NCBI GenBank assembly: GCA_018971065.1
Contig: JAGWVC010000060.1
Coordinates: 1-24,267 of the forward strand
DNA: 24,267 nt
Reading direction: 5' to 3'
Source: Sphingomonadales bacterium
GTDB taxonomy: Bacteria > Pseudomonadota > Alphaproteobacteria > Sphingomonadales > Sphingomonadaceae
The translations under genes and the position numbers were made by a program. The notes under the pieces were generated by a model, which saw nothing but the letters and a program-made list of their open reading frames with translations, did not search any database and was not told the DNA's origin. Positions 22,477 to 24,267 of the stretch are shown here, piece by piece. Numbering within the stretch: position 1 is the stretch's first letter; each line of letters starts with the position of its first letter.

Positions 22477-23253
22477 ATGCAGAATTCACGCACACTTACC
22501 GTCACGGCGTTGCCGGGGATGCCGATGTTCGCCGCCGGAATGGACGTGGCGGCCGCCATCGTCGCGGCGCCGGGGGGCGACTGTCTGGCGGATGGCGATG
22601 TCGTGGTGATCGCGCAGAAGATCGTTTCCAAGGCCGAAGGCCGGACGGTGGCGCTGGCTGGGGTGGTGCCGGGGGCGGAAGCGCTTGAAATTGCGGTGGG
22701 GACGGCGCGGCCGGCGGCGATGGCGCAACTGATCCTGGACGAATCGAGCGGCATCCTGCGGGCGACCCCGGCGGCGGTGATCGCGCGGCACCGGACCGGG
22801 CACGTGCTGGCGAATGCGGGGATCGATGCCTCGAATGTGGCCGGCGGCGAGGCGGGGACGGTGCTGTTGTGGCCGGTCGATCCCGATGCCAGCGCGCGGG
22901 CGATCCGCGCCGGGTTGCGGGCGCGGACCGGCGCGCGGGTGGGCGTGGTGATCGCCGATTCGATGGGGCGCGCGTGGCGGGTCGGCACGGTGGGGGCGGC
23001 GATCGGCTGTGCGGGGCTGGCGGTGCTGGAGGATCGGCGCGGCAAGGCGCAGGATCTTTACGGGCGCACCTTGCAGGCAACGGTGATCGCGGTGGCCGAT
23101 GCGATCGCCGGCATGGCGGTGCTGGCAATGGGCGAGGGCGCCGAGGGCACGCCGGTGGCGGTGGTGCGCGGTGCCGGGCACTGGGTGAGCGAGGATGACG
23201 GGCCGGGCGCGGTGGCGGGCCTGCGGCCGGTGGCGGAGGACATGTTCCGGTGA
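22477..23253 (+). CDS. cofE: F420-0:gamma-glutamyl ligase (CofE)
   Basis: A 258-residue GTP-dependent ligase that adds L-glutamates to F420-0 to build the poly-glutamate tail. Conserved blocks are VIAQKIVSKAEGR (44-56), TGHVLANAGIDASN (107-120), VIADSMGRAWRVGTVGAAIG (158-177), LEDRRGKAQDLYGR (184-197) and AVADAIAGMAVLAMGEG (205-221). It is the stand-alone form: the C-terminal FMN domain of actinobacterial FbiB, which reduces dehydro-F420, is absent. The ATG at 22477 has a poorly spaced SD, and later in-frame starts would cut the conserved N-terminus. It overlaps cofD by GTGA, so the two are coupled. Confidence 0.92.
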   Translation: MQNSRTLTVTALPGMPMFAAGMDVAAAIVAAPGGDCLADGDVVVIAQKIVSKAEGRTVALAGVVPGAEALEIAVGTARPAAMAQLILDESSGILRATPAAVIARHRTGHVLANAGIDASNVAGGEAGTVLLWPVDPDASARAIRAGLRARTGARVGVVIADSMGRAWRVGTVGAAIGCAGLAVLEDRRGKAQDLYGRTLQATVIAVADAIAGMAVLAMGEGAEGTPVAVVRGAGHWVSEDDGPGAVAGLRPVAEDMFR

Positions 23254-24203
23254 GTTCTGGCGGTCACATTCTGGCGCTTTCGGGCGGGGTTGGCGGGGCC
23301 AAGCTGGCGGCGGGGCTGGCGGCGGTGCTGCCGCCCGAACGCCTGACCATCGCGGTGAACACCGGCGACGATTTCGAGCATCTGGGGCTGACGGTGTGCC
23401 CCGATATGGACTCGGTGGTCTACGCGCTGGCGGGCTTGAACGACACGGCGCGCGGCTGGGGCGTGGCCGACGAGAGCTGGCAGATGATGGCGATGCTGCG
23501 ACGGCTGGGCGGCGAGGACTGGTTCAACCTGGGCGATCGCGACCTTGCCATGCACTTGCAGCGCAGCGCGGGCTTGCGCGGGGGCGAGACGCTGTCCGCC
23601 GTGACCGCGCGGCTGGCGGGCGCGCTGGGGATCGGCGCGGGCGTGGTGCCGATGAGCGACGACGCGGTGCGCACGCAAGTGTTGACGGAAGGCGGCTGGC
23701 TGGACTTCCAGCGCTATTTCGTGGGCGAACAGTGCCGGCCGGTGGTGAGCGGGTTTCGCTTTCAGGGGGCGGAGACGGCGCGGATGGCGCCGGGGCTGGC
23801 GGCGGCGCTGGCGCGTGACGATCTGGCGGCGGTGGTGCTGTGCCCGTCGAACCCGTATCTTTCGGTCGATCCGATGCTGGCGGTGCCGGGCGTGCGCGAC
23901 GCGCTGCTGGCGTGCCGCGCCCCGCGAATCGCGGTGTCGCCGCTGATCGGCGGGCAGGCGGTGAAAGGGCCATTGGCCAAGCTGATCGGCGAGATTGCGC
24001 CGGGCGGTGGGGGCAACGCGCTCATTGCAAACCATTACGGGGCGCTGCTGACCCATCTGGTGATAGACCGCAGTGACGATGACGACGCGGAAGCATTGCG
24101 AAGGTGCGGGCTTTCGGTCACCGTGACGGCGACCCTGATGCGCGAACCCGCGGATCGGGAGCGGCTGGCGCGCGAGGTGCTGGCTGCAATCGGGATGGAA
24201 TGA
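23250..24203 (+). CDS. cofD: 2-phospho-L-lactate transferase (CofD)
   Basis: A 317-residue enzyme that transfers the phospho-three-carbon-acid group from the GDP- (or GPP-) linked precursor to the deazaflavin FO, giving (dehydro-)F420-0. Diagnostic stretches are LSGGVGGAKLAAGL (10-23), VNTGDDFEHLGL (36-47), CPDMDSVVYALAGLND (50-65) and CPSNPYLSVDPML (198-210). Length matches the family (310-330). It starts with GTG at 23250, overlapping the cofE stop as GTGA, and its TGA overlaps the ATG of the next gene as TGATG. The plus-strand F420 genes are therefore one translationally linked operon. Confidence 0.95.
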   Translation: MSSGGHILALSGGVGGAKLAAGLAAVLPPERLTIAVNTGDDFEHLGLTVCPDMDSVVYALAGLNDTARGWGVADESWQMMAMLRRLGGEDWFNLGDRDLAMHLQRSAGLRGGETLSAVTARLAGALGIGAGVVPMSDDAVRTQVLTEGGWLDFQRYFVGEQCRPVVSGFRFQGAETARMAPGLAAALARDDLAAVVLCPSNPYLSVDPMLAVPGVRDALLACRAPRIAVSPLIGGQAVKGPLAKLIGEIAPGGGGNALIANHYGALLTHLVIDRSDDDDAEALRRCGLSVTVTATLMREPADRERLAREVLAAIGME

Positions 24204-24267
24204 TGACGGCGCAGAATCGGGAATTGACGCAGCGGTTGTTGACGATGCCGCTGGACGACCTGATGGC
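24203..24267 (+). CDS. 5' end of a further gene in the cofE-cofD operon, possibly FO synthase
   Basis: Only the first 21 codons are present before the right edge. The ATG at 24203 overlaps the cofD stop (TGATG), so it is a real coupled start. The visible peptide begins MTAQNRELTQRLL and then reads MPLDDLM. No diagnostic motif is in view. By operon logic the missing step is FO synthase (fbiC, or cofG/cofH), and a LPLxDLM-type segment is compatible with the start of such proteins, but an F420-dependent enzyme is also possible. Confidence 0.45.
   Translation, partial: MTAQNRELTQRLLTMPLDDLM

Noticed and set aside
1..24267. CRISPR arrays, tRNA or rRNA genes, insertion-sequence transposases
   Set aside because: No regularly spaced direct repeats, no cloverleaf or rRNA stretch, and no transposase or integrase frame could be found on either strand.

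Overview
The window is GC-rich, densely coded bacterial DNA: 25 genes, two of them cut by the window edges, and no gene-free stretch longer than about 220 bases. It looks like a sphingomonad or close alphaproteobacterial relative. Three copies of the core TCGACARGCTCAGGRCGG, whose translation gives the PELVEG tag common in sphingomonad genomes, point that way, as does the mix of degradation-type genes (P450, crotonase, acyl-CoA ligase, several SDRs, sulfotransferase, DUF1214, amidohydrolase, SnoaL-like, TauD-like). Family names rest on motifs read by eye; no database search was made.

Layout. (1) 1-5398, minus strand: VOC protein, DUF1214 protein, SDR, sulfotransferase, zinc alcohol dehydrogenase and a Gfo/Idh/MocA oxidoreductase, mostly joined by 1-4 base stop/start overlaps. 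(2) 5399-7073: an intergenic region with two 16-bp palindromes, then a TetR regulator translationally coupled to a TauD/TfdA dioxygenase. (3) 7061-12228: a periplasmic-binding-protein-like protein without a signal peptide (minus), then a MatB-like malonyl-CoA ligase, a 190-bp inverted-repeat element, a crotonase and a cytochrome P450 (plus). (4) 12230-14838: a DUF1800/DUF1501 pair on the minus strand, the DUF1501 protein with a Tat signal. (5) 14927-15991: a DapB-N-like oxidoreductase, set apart from the next block by a strong hairpin terminator. (6) 16074-22349, minus strand: npdG, cofC, SDR, MFS transporter, TIM-barrel isomerase, SnoaL-like protein and amidohydrolase, all co-directional. (7) 22477-24267, plus strand: cofE, cofD and the first 21 codons of a further coupled gene.

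The most interesting feature is the coenzyme F420 set (cofC, npdG, cofE, cofD, perhaps an FO synthase at the right edge). F420 is well known in archaea and actinobacteria and has a more scattered occurrence in Proteobacteria. Here npdG, which would charge F420 with hydride from NADPH, and cofC head the same run of genes as a transporter and several catabolic-looking enzymes. My inference is that this locus encodes uptake and breakdown of a complex, probably alicyclic or aromatic compound with an F420H2-dependent step. No recognisable F420H2-dependent reductase (LLM or FDOR type) lies in the window, so the user of the cofactor is either outside it or is an unrecognised protein in it.

Regulation: the two palindromes between the VOC operon and tetR are inverted copies of each other (14/16 identical) and each overlaps a TACTAT -10-like sequence, as expected for an autoregulating TetR protein. 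A related palindrome lies at the presumed P450 promoter, which suggests a small regulon spanning several blocks.
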